64,000 nt of DNA from Urechis unicinctus (Eukaryota; Annelida; Polychaeta; Xenopneusta; Urechidae), in NCBI GenBank assembly GCA_034190875.2, contig CM067343.1, positions 62,866,751 to 62,930,750 on the forward strand, read 5' to 3'. A program made the translations under genes and the position numbers. Under the pieces are notes generated by a model that worked only from the letters and a program-made list of their open reading frames with translations, did not search any database and was not told the DNA's origin. Of the stretch, positions 25,196-37,779 are shown one piece after another (the stretch's first letter is position 1; each line of letters opens with the position of its first letter).

Positions 25196-26519
25196 AATAG
25201 GTATCACATTTGAAATTTCTTAATCAATATTGTATAACTGGGCGACTTGGCACAACTGAAGATTCTGCGAATCTGTGTCATCGTCAAGTATATAATTTAG
25301 TCTTTCTATTTTGAGTTGAAATGCGATATCTTCCCAACTAAAAGACCTCGATAAGCAGAACCTTCACCAGGCGAGTATTATAAAGTAAAGCGCACATTTC
25401 AACATTCATCGATCGCAAGCTACTGTGTGTATGCATATGACAGATAGATCAAAGCTTCGACATTGGCTTGCTCTAATCAATACTCAATATATGTATTCGC
25501 CGATATAAACAGTGGTGCTCCATCAGATTAGTACCTGAGTTATCATAAAGGTGAAAGTTTATGTACTAATGCTGGTATACTGACATAGAAGACGGTTCCT
25601 CGCGTACTCGCGGGGCTCCGTTTTCCTGTTATCCCGGGCTCCCTGCACATGACCCTGCTAGCTGAATTAGTCCATTGAATGAGTTGCATCTGTGATCAAT
25701 TGCAGATACCATCCATTCTCTCTGTTGTGTGTTGACCTATTATTGACGATTAATGGGTTTAATCGTGTGAAGCTTGCCTGGAGAGTACAACGGGCATTGT
25801 AGGTACTGAACGCGGTGAATAATTCAAAACTCACAGCAAATTAAGTAAAGCAACATGCAAGTACAGTTGTAAGCAATGTTAAGCCCGTTGGCCTTTCATC
25901 AATACAGAATATACCTTACTGGTAAACGCTGAAAGCGCAGTATCCTCTTGAAACATGATGTCATTTAATCGGGTCATAGGAACAATTCAATGAGAGCAGA
26001 GGGTCCTTACAGATGACTGACCTTGTGAGGGACCACCGAAACATATATCGACATTACTGAGGTAGTACAGATTCCATTTACATAAGTACACCATGACCAT
26101 ACCGATAATGGCATTATCACGACACCCTAGAAAAATATTGATTGCGGAAATAATGACTCATGGTAATTTTAGAACAAACAGTAGGGTTATTTTAAGTATT
26201 ATGACGACCACAACAGCCAAGAAGAGCGAAAGAATAAACACGACGTGCAAGCCAAAACCCTTCTGTGGTGATACTGATACAAAAAACCCATGTCACCGGG
26301 ATGACCATCAGCCTCGTTTACTGTTGATGAGTCTTTGCTGTGATGACATATAACGATAGTGACTGATGCAAGTCAGTCAGTATACACATCGAACTGAACG
26401 CTATAACAAAGAGGCTTAATAAAAGTGGACGCACATCTTTACTTTTAATTTGAATAATCACTGGTATATATCGTTCAGATATCGGGTTATCAAACAGTGT
26501 ACCAAATTACTGGTATAGT
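25196..26519. other. Non-coding, nothing recognised
   Basis: Short ORFs only. A 20-odd base CCTCGCGTACTCGCGGGG patch near 25600 loosely resembles one near 34865; its meaning is unknown. Confidence 0.5.
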
Positions 26520-26650
26520 AGTATATAAACTGGCGGTTCTGGGCCACCGGGGTACGGTTTTCGGATCATCCTAGGAGAGGGTTCTGGCCCGATCTGCGCC
26601 TTCAACAGGCCCACAAAATATATGTATAAATCCAACTCGCTACAAGGCTA
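26520..26650 (+). repeat. Dispersed repeat V at the left edge of the compact island
   Basis: CTGGCGGTTCTGGGCCACC and the nearby GGTTCTGGCCC recur at 33310-33450 (CTGGCGGTTCCGGGCCACC, GGTTCTGGCCC), preceded in both places by a GTAGTA stretch. Confidence 0.55.
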
Positions 26651-26870
26651 CCGAATCACATACAACACCACTGCCAGCCAACAGGAAAATCCCCACCGCC
26701 AGGGGAATCCCCAACGCCACCAAGACAGTGGCCGACATACACATATATAGGTTTGTACACAGAGCTACGTTTTTCCATAGAACAGAGCAACCAACAGCAG
26801 GATACAGTCTTGTACACACTGGCAGAGCTACCAAGGGTAGCAACAAGGCTGTATACCTACATGGTACCAA
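26640..26870 (-). CDS. Possible small membrane protein, unrecognised
   Basis: The minus-strand ORF of 76 codons has two hydrophobic stretches: ALLLPLVALPVC near the start and ATVLVALGIPLAVGIFLLAG near residues 48-67. It lies in the GC-richer island and overlaps plus-strand ORFs, so either strand may be the coding one. No family recognised. Confidence 0.2.
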   Translation of the reverse strand: MVPCRYTALLLPLVALPVCTRLYPAVGCSVLWKNVALCTNLYMCMSATVLVALGIPLAVGIFLLAGSGVVCDSVAL

Positions 26871-26921
26871 CTTGTACTGTGGGAGCCACGTGTTGAACCA
26901 ATGGGACCACTATAGAATACC

Positions 26922-27185
26922 ATGCCTGCAAAGAGCGCACTATCGAAGAAAGCATACCAATGCATCGTTTCTGGAGCAGTATGGCAACGAGAGGCCAAGA
27001 GGCAATACCAGATAGGGGCCTGCAGATACACTCGCATCCGAAGGACCTACCGCATAGGCATGAAAAACTTTGCGAAAATCCGCCAAGACGATATCGAAAA
27101 AGTGGTTCTCAACGACAAGGTGGACCAAGAATGGTACAACCAGCCCCATAAATACACACACAACTTGTTTCTGTACCAGGAATAA
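26922..27185 (+). CDS. Basic unrecognised protein in the compact island
   Basis: An 87-codon ORF that is strongly basic at first (KSALSKKAYQ; YTRIRRTYRIGMKNFAKIR) and ends with WYNQPHKYTHNLFLYQE. The amino-acid mix is that of a real protein rather than an antisense shadow. It is unspliced, as are its neighbours, which together suggest a viral or mobile-element cluster rather than a host gene. No homology claimed. Confidence 0.35.
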   Translation: MPAKSALSKKAYQCIVSGAVWQREAKRQYQIGACRYTRIRRTYRIGMKNFAKIRQDDIEKVVLNDKVDQEWYNQPHKYTHNLFLYQE

Positions 27186-27239
27186 AGCGATGTTTTATCC
27201 TCCATCCGTTGTACCACCGTGGTGCACCTTGTCCATTTT

Positions 27240-27430
27240 CCCCGCCAGGTCCGCAATCCACCCGTCTGCACCAAGCGATCCACTGGTCTGCACCACCAAT
27301 CTACTGGTTAACACCAAGCAAGCGATACATTGGTCTGCCCTCCGCCCCAGAAAGTTTGGTCTACCCTATAGCCTACAAAGCCTCTCCCAATGGTTTCTTT
27401 GGTCTGCCCCAAACGATCTATTTGCCTGCC
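27240..27430 (+). repeat. Degenerate TGGTCTGCCC-type repeat
   Basis: Variants of CACTGGTCTGCACC, ATTGGTCTGCCC, TTTGGTCTACCC and TTTGGTCTGCCC recur about six times at irregular spacing of roughly 18-45 bases. In one plus-strand frame this gives recurring IGLP, YWL and FGLP words. Confidence 0.6.
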
Positions 27431-27587
27431 CTGAATCCTATTCCATGTAGAAAGGGTCCCGTCCAGCTAGCGCAGGTCAGGATGCAATGTCCCGACTTGG
27501 GATAGGCTTGGGGGTTCTGGATTTGGAGGTGGTAGGAAATTCGAAGCGGCTTCCAAGTGTTTTTTTTTTGGTAATTCTCCAGACTCT

Positions 27588-28162
27588 CTATGCAAGAAAT
27601 GCGGCAAATCCTACGGATCCCACCATTTGCAATCTTGTCGAAAACGACACTAGGCCCGCAATGGTTCCTACAATGGTTACAACCTCTTCTATATTGTCTT
27701 CCAGAACCGACAAATTGTCGCCTATTTCCTGCTCTACGCATTCCATGTTGCAGTCGTATCTAACTTTTTTTTCTATATCGTCTTTTTCTCTATATTTCGC
27801 ATTGTATAGCAGAAATCGTGATGCGTGGTGTGGAATTGTAGCGGGGCTACTTTCGAAATCCATTGTAGCAGATTTTGGTGGGATTCTCTCGGTGGGCTCT
27901 TTGGGGGCCTTCCGTGGCGCCAGTACCCCATTGGGATTGCTACTAGTAGACTCTTGCGGGGCCTTGGTTGGTTGGTGGAAACCATTTGGATTGCTATTCT
28001 CGGAATCCTCCATAGAGCTGGCGGGCCCTTATGTTGCCCATATTTTCGATAGTCTAGTAGACCCGATGCCATGCTTTTTTTCGCGGCAGCAAAGGAGATT
28101 TTTCCCTTGTCTTCATATAGGTTTTGCACTGCTTCTTCGGAGGGGTATTCTGCGGATGGCAT
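27588..28162 (-). pseudogene. Unrecognised acidic/Pro-rich protein with C-terminal hydrophobic tail, one frameshift
   Basis: Two overlapping minus-strand ORFs appear to be parts of one gene. The 5' part starts near 28162 (MPSAEYPSEEAVQNLYEDKG, AAAKKSMASGLLDYRKYG). The 3' part (to a TAG at 27588) has two related repeats (SNPNGFHQPTKAPQE and SNPNGVLAPRKAPKE), a Glu/Asp-rich coil and a hydrophobic end (VVTIVGTIAGLVSF). A one-base change in the GGGCCC run near 28030 would explain the frame switch. The 225-codon plus-strand ORF over the same bases is Leu/Phe/Ser-rich and looks like its antisense, but this is a judgement. No family recognised. Confidence 0.4.
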
Positions 28163-28253
28163 AGTATTGGTACCCAAGACTATAGCTCCAAATGGTCTTC
28201 CAACTCACGCCCATCCAGTCTCCCCAACCCAGCCCACCCGTATAGGGCTATAC

Positions 28254-28418
28254 TATGCTACAACAATACTTCAACAATGCTAAAACACCACTACAACAAT
28301 ATTACAGCAATACTATAACACTACTACAACCATGCTACAACACTAATACAACAATGCTACAACACTTCTACAACAATGCTACAGCACTTCTACAACAATA
28401 CTTCAACAATACTAGGAA
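28254..28418 (+). repeat. Short-period satellite based on CTACAACAATGCTACAA
   Basis: Around ten imperfect units of about 12-18 bases built on CTACAACAATRCT and CAACACTTCTACAA. In one frame it reads as Leu-Gln-Gln-Tyr/Phe-Asn-Asn repeats, which look like a by-product. Confidence 0.85.
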
Positions 28419-28475
28419 ATACCTTGGCAATACAAGCCGGGTGGGTTTGGAAGACTATGAGGGCATAACCTCTTC

Positions 28476-28722
28476 TAGAAGCAATGTAATAGGTGTTTGT
28501 ATGATAAATAGGCTTCCCGTGTTAAGTAAATATTGTGCCTTGGAGGAAAATGAATAGCGGAGGCCTATAAACCATTCATGGTACACGATGATTACCACTG
28601 ACGCGAACTTTTCTATGCAGCGTAAATGCTGCATACTACCCAAAGAGCCAATGTGGCACTCACTTCGGTGTTTTATCGTATCATGAAAATACTTAATTGG
28701 TGGATGTCACTTTGAACAATTA
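28476..28722 (+). repeat. Dispersed repeat X, diverged copy
   Basis: Shares with 41878-42239 and 42475-42838 an ordered series of words: AGGTGTYTGTAT, the pair ATTGTGCC, CGATGATTACC, ATGCTGCAT, AATGTGGCACTCACTTC, TATTGTATTGCATCATG or TTTATCGTATCATG, and TGGATGYC. It has the same orientation as the other copies. Function unknown; it may be part of a transposon. Confidence 0.7.
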
Positions 28723-29250
28723 CGCAAATATTGGGAGGTGTACATTACTAAGATCGGTGTGGCAGCTGAACTCAGTCTCATAGAGCGCCAATGATGCTTG
28801 AAGGCTGCCCTGATCAGAGAAACTTATTTGGATGAAATCAAAGCCACCATGACCACAATTGGTGCCACAAAGCTGTAATAAAGGGATTGCATTTATCACC
28901 AAAGGGTTGTTGTCCAACCTCATATGTTTAAGCACACGGGCAAAGGACTATTAACGCATTCGGCATCGCTTTTGAATTTGTATATACATATCATCTTATC
29001 GGTATATGTTGGAGGGGAAATTAAGAGTGGGCTGTACAACTTTATCTTCATGATATTCGGCCAGGAAACGGGAGGTGTATGTATTTGTACTGATTACTAG
29101 TAAACCAGTTAGTGTGCACTCAGGACTATTATTTGTTCACAATATAAACCCGTAGATTTATAGATCATATGACTCAAAAGAAGGGCGTTTGGGCTTTAAT
29201 GATTGATTTTAGAATGGGCGATTATTATCAGCTATTATGTGACTTGGTCA
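28723..29250. other. Non-coding, nothing recognised
   Basis: No convincing ORF or repeat. Confidence 0.45.
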
Positions 29251-29500
29251 ATGATGAATCCTGCAGTGTTCACCTCAGAGAGATAGCAAATGGTGTCAAC
29301 TGTGTTCACCTCAGATATGAGATTTCTAAAGACTCAAAAGAATTAGAATGATCATTCAATGCGTTGCGATGCACACTAATAATGATGAATCCTGCAGTGT
29401 TCACCTCAGAGAGATAGCAAATGGTGTCAACTGCGTTATCTAAAGATTTTCCAAGCTAATTAGAATGATCATTCAAAGCGTTGCATGCACATAATAATTA
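29251..29500 (+). repeat. Tandem duplication, about 120-130 bp unit
   Basis: AATGATGAATCCTGCAGTG, TTCACCTCAGAGAGATAGC and AAATGGTGTCAACTG occur in order from 29251 and again from 29382. Each unit ends near TTAGAATGATCATTCAA and GCGTTGC. The 29169-29351 ORF is only this repeat being read. Confidence 0.9.
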
Positions 29501-31379
29501 ATTGAGTGGGAGACCTTGCACGGTTCTATCGCCTATTCAGGAGGACATGCTGTCACAATCATCTAATTCGAAGTCTCTTGTAGCTGTCAGCTCACGAGAG
29601 AGAGCACGAGAGAGTTCCGCTTTTACAGCCTCCAGTTCGGTTCTATCCACTTGTGATACATATTAGGTACGGATAATAGGATAAATGACGGAGCTATTGT
29701 TGACAATTGGGTGTGTGTCGTTTGACGTTCAAACTTTTCTTGTCAGTTGTGACACGTGAGACGCTTTATACTTCGATGTAGTTGACGAAAGACAACACTC
29801 GAACCAGGTGCTGTGTTGGAAAAAGCAAGTTATTATCATTATTAGCGCGGTGTTTTTCAAATGGTTAATCTATGGGCGCTAAATGATTAAACATCTTGTG
29901 CAAATGGTCTGTCCCGGAACAGCAATTAACCACTTTCTGTGAGCTTGAGACCTGATACCTGATTGTCATTAAGCAATGCATGCACCCGCACCGAGCTCTG
30001 TATAAAACATGTACTGTCCGAAACCCACGTTATGCGAATATGAAAATGCCCGTTAATGACAAAACACAGAACGGTGAGTTTTGTGTATGGGTATATGCAG
30101 CTTGGTAAGTTAGACGACGAATATTTTTAAGTTCTGTAGTGTTCCATGGTTTGCTTAAGCACAGTCAGACTCAAGTGCTGTGTCATACTTCCATGAAACG
30201 CATTTATTTATTAAAGAAATGTTTTCACGCAATCAAATCAAAGACATCAACTCTTTCATTGATTTGCCGTCAATTTAAACTTTTTCATCTTCGGCACAAA
30301 TACTTATGTTCTTCTTGGTTTAGGGGTATATCAGACCCACTGTATCCTCAAGCATGTTGTAAACAGCCACTAATAGGGGGGTTGTGACTCGTTTTGGTAG
30401 ATTGCAGAAATACGAGAGACTTTGTCCAGTCAATCGGCTAAAAGTGACAAGCCCATAGGATAATCGATTGCATTGTTTCCACCTTCCTGTTTATGTTTTT
30501 TTATTTATTCTAGAAGGCAACTGCTCAAGTAAATTTCTTCGTCTTTACTTCACTTGCATTGGGACAATATAACACATTAGTGCTGATGTGTCGTTTAACA
30601 ATGTACTTACCTTACTTTGTCTGACAGAAAAACTTCTTGCCACTCGTTACCTACATGTAAAGCTGTTGTACGGCATTAGTCATTCTGATCTATATTTCCA
30701 TGACATAAGACATTGTAGAGCAGTGTTTTGCATCTCCTTTGCTCCTCTTTGATGTTTCCGGCATCACAAAGTGCTAATATACACAAGAACAACACCATGG
30801 CTAGGTTAGATTGCTCGGTTTCATGATGTGTGTTTCAGCAGCAGCCTTTTTCGCTATTTGTGTAAACATTCTGCTCAAGAACGATGTCTATGTTTGTACA
30901 ATTCACAGTTCGGTGCGAGGGGAAAGGGTGGTGAAGAGAACCACTGGGGATGGTTTACAGGTAGCTGATCACAAGGGGCGCTAGCAAACGATCGAGGGTC
31001 GCGTTCACTCAATATGTGCTGTGACAATCCAAATCTCGAATGGCTAGAGCTTCATTTGTCATTTTATACACAGCTCTATTTCTCGCCCCAGGAATCTACA
31101 AGAAATTACCGTAAATTAGTAAAGGCGAGAGGTTCTGGAGACAAACAGGGTCTTTAAATAAGTGCAATAATGATTAATCGCTAGTTTTGTTTCAAATGAT
31201 ATGCCATAGGTGCATGTACGCAACCAAACCACCTCACACCCGCCCACTAGCCGAACATCCACCCCCCCCCCCCACAAGCAGACTAACGCTACGATTGCTC
31301 AATTGGCAGTTGGGTTATAATCAGGGGAGAATACCCAACCCCAAATAAAATATTGCATGATCTTTATCGTCAACCAAAC
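29501..31379. other. Non-coding, nothing recognised
   Basis: Short ORFs only; a poly-C run lies at 31260-31273. Confidence 0.5.
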
Positions 31380-31444
31380 GTGCGAATACAATCATAATTC
31401 CGTGCGAATACAATCATAATTCAGTGCGAATACAATCATAATTC
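31380..31444 (+). repeat. 22-bp unit in three tandem copies
   Basis: GTGCGAATACAATCATAATT with a two-base spacer (CC, CA, CC) is repeated three times. Confidence 0.95.
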
Positions 31445-33284
31445 CAGCATTTCAAATCCTTGGGCAATATGGAATCCAATATTGAGTTGGTTTTAAGGGG
31501 CACTTTGTTTAAATGCATTACCTGAGGTTATTAAGATTATTTCCAAAATGGGTCTTTACTACATATAATCCTTAGCAAAATGGCGCATAGCTGCCAAATC
31601 GCCGCTAGGCTGCTAAACTGCTAAAGCCCTCGTTGCATTCATTCGCTCTGCATCGATTCCTCTTGGATATCACCACATATACAGATTGTCAGTTATTATC
31701 AATGGGACTACTTTATCAGTTGAGTGCTTAAAGAATGAAAATAATAGACAGTTTCTATAAATTGTACGTACCGTTGGATAGGCTTTTGATTGATCCCGTC
31801 CACAAAATGCAAGCTTTGTAGACACTGACTGAGTCTCATCCGATCTTCATACACTCCATGTGCTGAACATATCAAATTAGTGCACAAATGTATTCTACAA
31901 ACAAAACTAGGGTTAATTCATAGTTAAAACGCGACCCATCGTAACATTGCGGTGCTATGTGTCGGTTTGTATTTAGCAGTTCCCGGTGTAAGGGATCGAA
32001 TTTGATCCTACAGAACATCTCACGTAAGTTTACCGAGCCACGACGGAATTCAAAAGTAAATATACAGATGTTAATCAATGTTACATATCCAGGATGTTAT
32101 ACTGCTACGATAAACTGAACAAATATTGTGGTGTCACAAGGGTCCGGAGAACTCAGCCATACTTAACAATGTTATGCATACGTGACGCAGCAGTTCTGTA
32201 ATGGGAAAGTGCGAGCCGTAGCTCCCAGCCGTTTCATTCTGCTTTTATGCCACGCCTTTTTTGCGCAGTGCCGCACAGTGGTTTATTCGGTCATTTTGCA
32301 CCTCTATCTGACTTTTATCTGTATTAATACACAATCCAGGCATGTAGTCACGCAAAGGAAGCAGTTTATGGCCTCATTAAATAATGTTATATCCGAAAGA
32401 AACATAATGACAGCGTATATGGAAGCAAATAACAGAGTTGTCGAAGGGTTAATTCAAATGAGAACCGGTTATATTGACATGCTTTGGCAGCATGATATCG
32501 CTGTTTGTGCCTAAACCTTGTTCAACATAGCTCTCCAGCCCTAACAAAAGCCTGGTACCGCTTGAAATGAATATTGAAAGCATGGCGTTCAAAGCCGTTT
32601 TACCAAACAGCAGACATAAATATACTGTCTGCAAAATATAACTGTGAGTACTGCTCTTTACTCTAAACACGCCCCGACTATATCCTCCAAATCCCTACCA
32701 GATTTCTTCTAGCAACACACCTATATCAATATGAACAGGAAAAGCCTCATATCCGCTCCTCGGACAGTATTTCAGCCGCTCGACAACCCAGCTGAGATCA
32801 TTTGAGAAGGGTGTCTGCGTCCACGATTGCACCTGTTTGTGACTACCCGATATCATGCTGTAACAACTATATCAGGCAATTATATTCCTTAAGCATTGTG
32901 TGGATATTATACAATCTCTTTTCTGCGCAATGAATAATCTATAAAGTTAATGCATGGAAACGGTTGGCCGAACGCTAAGAAGCCGTACATACTGAATTGG
33001 CAAGTCCTGCCGTATACCCACCTTCATAAACCAATCAACAGAATAGCAGCTGTTGGGGTTGGTAGGTGGAATGATAGACACCTGTCATGCACAGTAAGTA
33101 TTCACACTAATTACGCACCCTATTTAAAAATGTTTTGTCTATCGCCAATGTTTTTTTCATTCCGTTTTGTTTTCTCTTTGAGAAATAACTTCCCTCCCAT
33201 TCACCAAACATTTACAATATCACTGATCCTTGATTGACATATCAGTGATTGAGAGAATAACTGCAGAACCGGGATGTAAGTATT
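31445..33284. other. Mostly non-coding; one unconvincing ORF
   Basis: A 110-codon plus-strand ORF at 32182-32514 has a helical, charged second half (SLNNVISERNIMTAYMEANN) but no motif, start context or splice evidence good enough to call a gene. Confidence 0.4.
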
Positions 33285-33510
33285 ACCGTGCTATTGACAC
33301 TTCTGTAGTAGAATGACTGGCGGTTCCGGGCCACCACCACTCATCCATACTATTCTCCCTTTGACAGCTTATACAAGATTTTTGCTCACCCTTAGTTAAG
33401 AGGCGCCTCGGACCCGACCCCCAAACGGGGCCGAAGCGGTTCTGGCCCACCTTTGGCATGCTAGTTTGTCGGTAAACTAGTGTGTCCATAGGCCAAGGTG
33501 TGTACACCGT
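33285..33510 (+). repeat. Dispersed repeat V, second copy
   Basis: CTGGCGGTTCCGGGCCACC and GGTTCTGGCCCACC match the repeat at 26520-26650. It is locally GC-rich. It reads as a short Pro/Arg/Trp ORF on the minus strand that I do not accept as a gene. Confidence 0.5.
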
Positions 33511-36500
33511 TCGCAGCTATCCACCGAAAATGACTATTTTGCAGAGCCATTAGCCTTTCTTGGTCATGGCCTGCCGGATAGACGGACTTTTTCGCACACC
33601 TTCTAGAACCCTTTCTGATAGCACAGGATTTTTCCCAATAGTATATATTTTCTACAGATGCACTACTTCAACAGTGCGCCCTTAACAAGCTTGTGTGACA
33701 CTTCATGACAAGCTCCTCTAGACGTTCCACTCACTCCATAAGATCATCGTTTTTAACATCCATATATCTCACTATGCCCTTCAGTTCCTCAAGGTCATCA
33801 TATCACTCGACCATGACATAAAGTGAACAAATCAAGCAAGGAGTAATAATCAAAGCGATTAGTATAAATGTAAAAATATCTGTCACGTTAGTCAGAAACG
33901 ATTAGGTACCTTTGTTAAATTACATTTTTATCGCGTAAATCGTTGCATTAATATACCGATATAGCAGTTTAGAAACATGAATGTGTTTTGCATTATGATG
34001 CATAGTGGTGCATTTCGCTGTAACCGAAAACTCTGATTATTGCTGATCCAAATTTAAGTCGGTTGTCGCCCGCTGCAGTATTTCTGTCTGACAGATATAT
34101 TGCATTAACCACATGAAAGCGTTCAAATCAGAAATAGATAAGATCGGTACGGTTAGAAAAGACCATCATGTCAAAAGCTTTTGTAATTGCTAAAGAATAT
34201 TGCTTCGCCAATAAATGTGCGATTTCCCATACCTCATCTACATAATATGCCAGTAAAATCGTGCTGCATACCTTACGTTGCACAGCTTGGTTGCTCTTAC
34301 TATGATTGATAACCTGGGTGGACTTTTATGAAAACAAAACGAACCTATTATTGTAGGCCTTAAGATGTAGTACAATATAATTGATAGTTAATTCATATAT
34401 GTTTATCATTCAAGATAGAATGCCTTGGCTTTGACACACAGATCAACTGTTTGTGTGTCTGTGCAGAAAAGGCGCACGTTCAGACCCAGAGATATAAGTG
34501 TAACAGGGCGACAATCATGCCTCTTCTCGTAAAAAATGAAATTGAAAATCCCCTATTATGTATAAAAGTTAGTCATCAAATGTTAGCACGCGATGAATAC
34601 ATTGAAGCGTTAGGAGCTGACGAATAGGGCAATTTTATGTAAGCAGAACCTACACAACCCGTATACATTAACATTATAAAGTAATGCACGAGTCTAAAAA
34701 TACCGCAGTCTCCAACTACCTCGTATGAGTTAGCTTATAATGAATGACACAATAAAGCATAGTCTTAAAACGGCCTTTGCTTGCACCTACCAATAATCGA
34801 TAGCTTCGTTAGCAGATTTTTGTTCGTGGAGAGTTGCTGATTGATCAATATTAGAGAAATGTCTCCTCGCATGCTCGCGGCGCCACGCTGCCAAATCTTT
34901 TAATGCAACCGGCACCTGGTACTGCACACTTCTGATTAGCGTTGTACACAGCCAACGAAAAACATTGTCAACACGTGGGTCAGTTCCGAGGCCTTCCTAA
35001 TAAGTACTGCTTGATTACTGGGCAACAACCTATTCATTTAGCTATGCTGTGAATATAACCTGTAAAGCATTAACCGCATGAACAATCCAATCGATGCCAG
35101 ACCTGAATTTAGCTAATCAAGCGAATGCATGCGTGATTCTTTTTCTAATTGCGGCCACGCCCTCTCCTCATCTGTTAATACCAAATAGCTCACCGTTTTC
35201 GCTCAATGGAGGGCAATCTTCCTCGGGGAATTTTGCAGCGCATTAACAGCCCTCATATAGGCAGCTTACTTGAATCCATAGAATATGTATCGATGCCTTC
35301 GACACACCTGGTATGGGTTTCTGGATGGTTTTCGTTATAATATATGTTTTTTAGAAAAAAGGATATGGTCAATAATAGAGCATCTAATTTGTCACAATAT
35401 CGAATGCTTTAATCCAGTATATTTATTCCGGTATTCACATCAAAATTATTATCAGCAAGCAAAAGGGCTTACCATGTACCAATAGTGGTGTCCAGTAATG
35501 CTCTTGGAGCAATCTCTTATATTTTGATATGCATTGCGATATCTGGATCTATTAGACAATTTATCGTACTGAAGCACAAATAGCGACTAGCAATGGTACA
35601 GCGTGAATAAAATGGCACTTTATATGTCATATATGTTTATTTCACATTTGATTCGTTAACAAGAACCAATATACTGTCCTTGATGATTGATGATTTGGAT
35701 GCCAATATGTGTACGAGGCGTATTGAAGTACCCCATTCCGTGGCGATTAATAGTTTGTTTTCTGTGTGTTATTATGTTAAGTAAACAGAAAATCATCCGT
35801 AAGGGTTTCATTGTAAATCAGCACAAATATCATATAAAGTCAGATTAGGTAGTTTTAGTGTATTGTGTTCATTTTAGTCTGTTACGATTCATTCGCATAA
35901 ATAACTTGCATTCAAGCGTTTTTTCGGAGTAGACAACAAGTCATGTTGTTTCTATAAAGATATTTAACAATCACAATGATGACGCACTTATTTGCTAATA
36001 ATTGATCTTTGTTTAATACTGAGTAGCTATAACGGTCATGAATGTCATATGCTGACTCGGATTGCCGATTGACACAGTGATTAGGTATATGATTAGTTTG
36101 CGTTCTATGTCGAACAACATTTGTACTGAAGCCACGGATATATGCGTTACAGTGTGTTGTGTTGCGATTAATTGTAACTTGTCTTTAGATACCTTATTCG
36201 GATACTTGATGTCCTGTGACTTGTAAATAATTAAAGGAATCAATTCAGTTGGAACGTTGCCATTATCATTGTCGTATAATTGTACGTTTTGCTCTAGTCA
36301 TTGATGAGGCCTTAAAGGTAAAACAGGCGCATACATCCATCAGCAGCAGCTTTATAACCGAGGGTTCCACCAGTATAGAAATCACACCTTTATATAAATA
36401 TTGCCAGTGCTATGACGTAGCACATTCAACAAAGTGCCAAATGTGAGCACATTCAGATTACAAAGCACCAAAAGCGGTATTATACGACCTTATAAATAAC

Positions 36501-37779
36501 ACCAATGCTTTCGTTTTGTATAATACAGTGCACATGTTCATTAGAATAACTACACTGCAGAAATACAGTTCCGGCGAGCAGAATAGCATTAAACACAAAC
36601 CCATGCATGATACATGATTTCACGCAAAATGTGTGCGTGTTGTTTGCATTCGAACCACAGCCCTTCGTGTCTATATGTGTACAAATGCTGCGCAATACGA
36701 GAACATCCCATGCTCTATTTACAGACGTGTGTGTGATGTCCTTCGGTAGTGAGGACGATCGTTGTGAACGCTCACTGATGATTGATCACGCGAGAAGCTA
36801 GGAAACAAAAGAGACTGTACTCGTTACACGAATATGTACACTATGGATCGTCGCCTCGAGCAAATAGCATGGCTTCTGGTCGGAATGAACAATAAAACAG
36901 TGATACATACCAAGTTGTGAGCAAAGTGGGAAATGGCCGTATACGTGTGTAATACATGCGCCTCGGCTGAATAAGGTTTGATATAGGTCGGGTTGTCAAT
37001 GTAAGTTATCACCACACAGATGCTGTCTGCAGTAAGCTCAACTGAAAAATATCGACTGACGGGTGTATTTTCTAACACATATATAAGGCACTTAACAATG
37101 CATATGCTTATCTATCAACTCTTCACTTGTACACGTTCACTGTCATTTGTCTTGCTTTTGGAGCTAAAAAAACCCGTCAGTACCAGAATAACTACGTGCA
37201 TGTTAGTGATTCAAGCTTCGTGCTGCATTGTATAACCGAGAAAATATGGTCGCCAAATCCAACGTGACCCACATTTCATGTCATTTATATTGAACGTAAA
37301 AATTTTGATTAATCTGCTTTCATACTACGTAATGTTTTTTTTTATACTTATGTTATTGTTAGGCTGAACATTGTGTGTGTATCCGACTGGCCAATTCATG
37401 TCCTATAGTCAAATCAGATGTCTGATACTGGCTGAAAACTTCTCTGTTATAAAAAGAATACAACAAACCCTTATTATGAAAATTCTGGAATGAGCTGAAG
37501 ACCTGGCTCGCCGTAACAATTTCCGCAGGCAATACTTTCACTTTCATACGCCCGTATGCCGACATATGTGCTTAAGTTTAAGACAATCGTTGTTAGTCGA
37601 ATGATACAGCAATTTAGATTCACAAGTGAGGCTATGAACTTCTTGGAACTCAATGTGCTGATGTTGTTGCTCCACAATTCCTGTATGAAATATCCATAAA
37701 CCATGGTATTTCCTGATCCCATTCGAAATGCAGACTACCGCAGGAAATCTAGTGCTAATGTAGATAAACAGCTGGTGCG
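33511..37779. other. Non-coding, nothing recognised
   Basis: More than 4 kb of AT-rich sequence with scattered ORFs of 60-85 codons, none with a motif or matching splice structure. Confidence 0.5.

Noticed and set aside
27487-28164. 225-codon plus-strand ORF, the longest in the window
   Set aside because: It is Leu/Phe/Ser/Gly-rich and runs opposite to a minus-strand reading with more protein-like charged composition and internal repeats. Judged to be the antisense frame, though not proven.
31380-31444. CRISPR-like short direct repeats
   Set aside because: Three tandem 22-bp units with no spacers, in an animal genome; simple tandem repeat.
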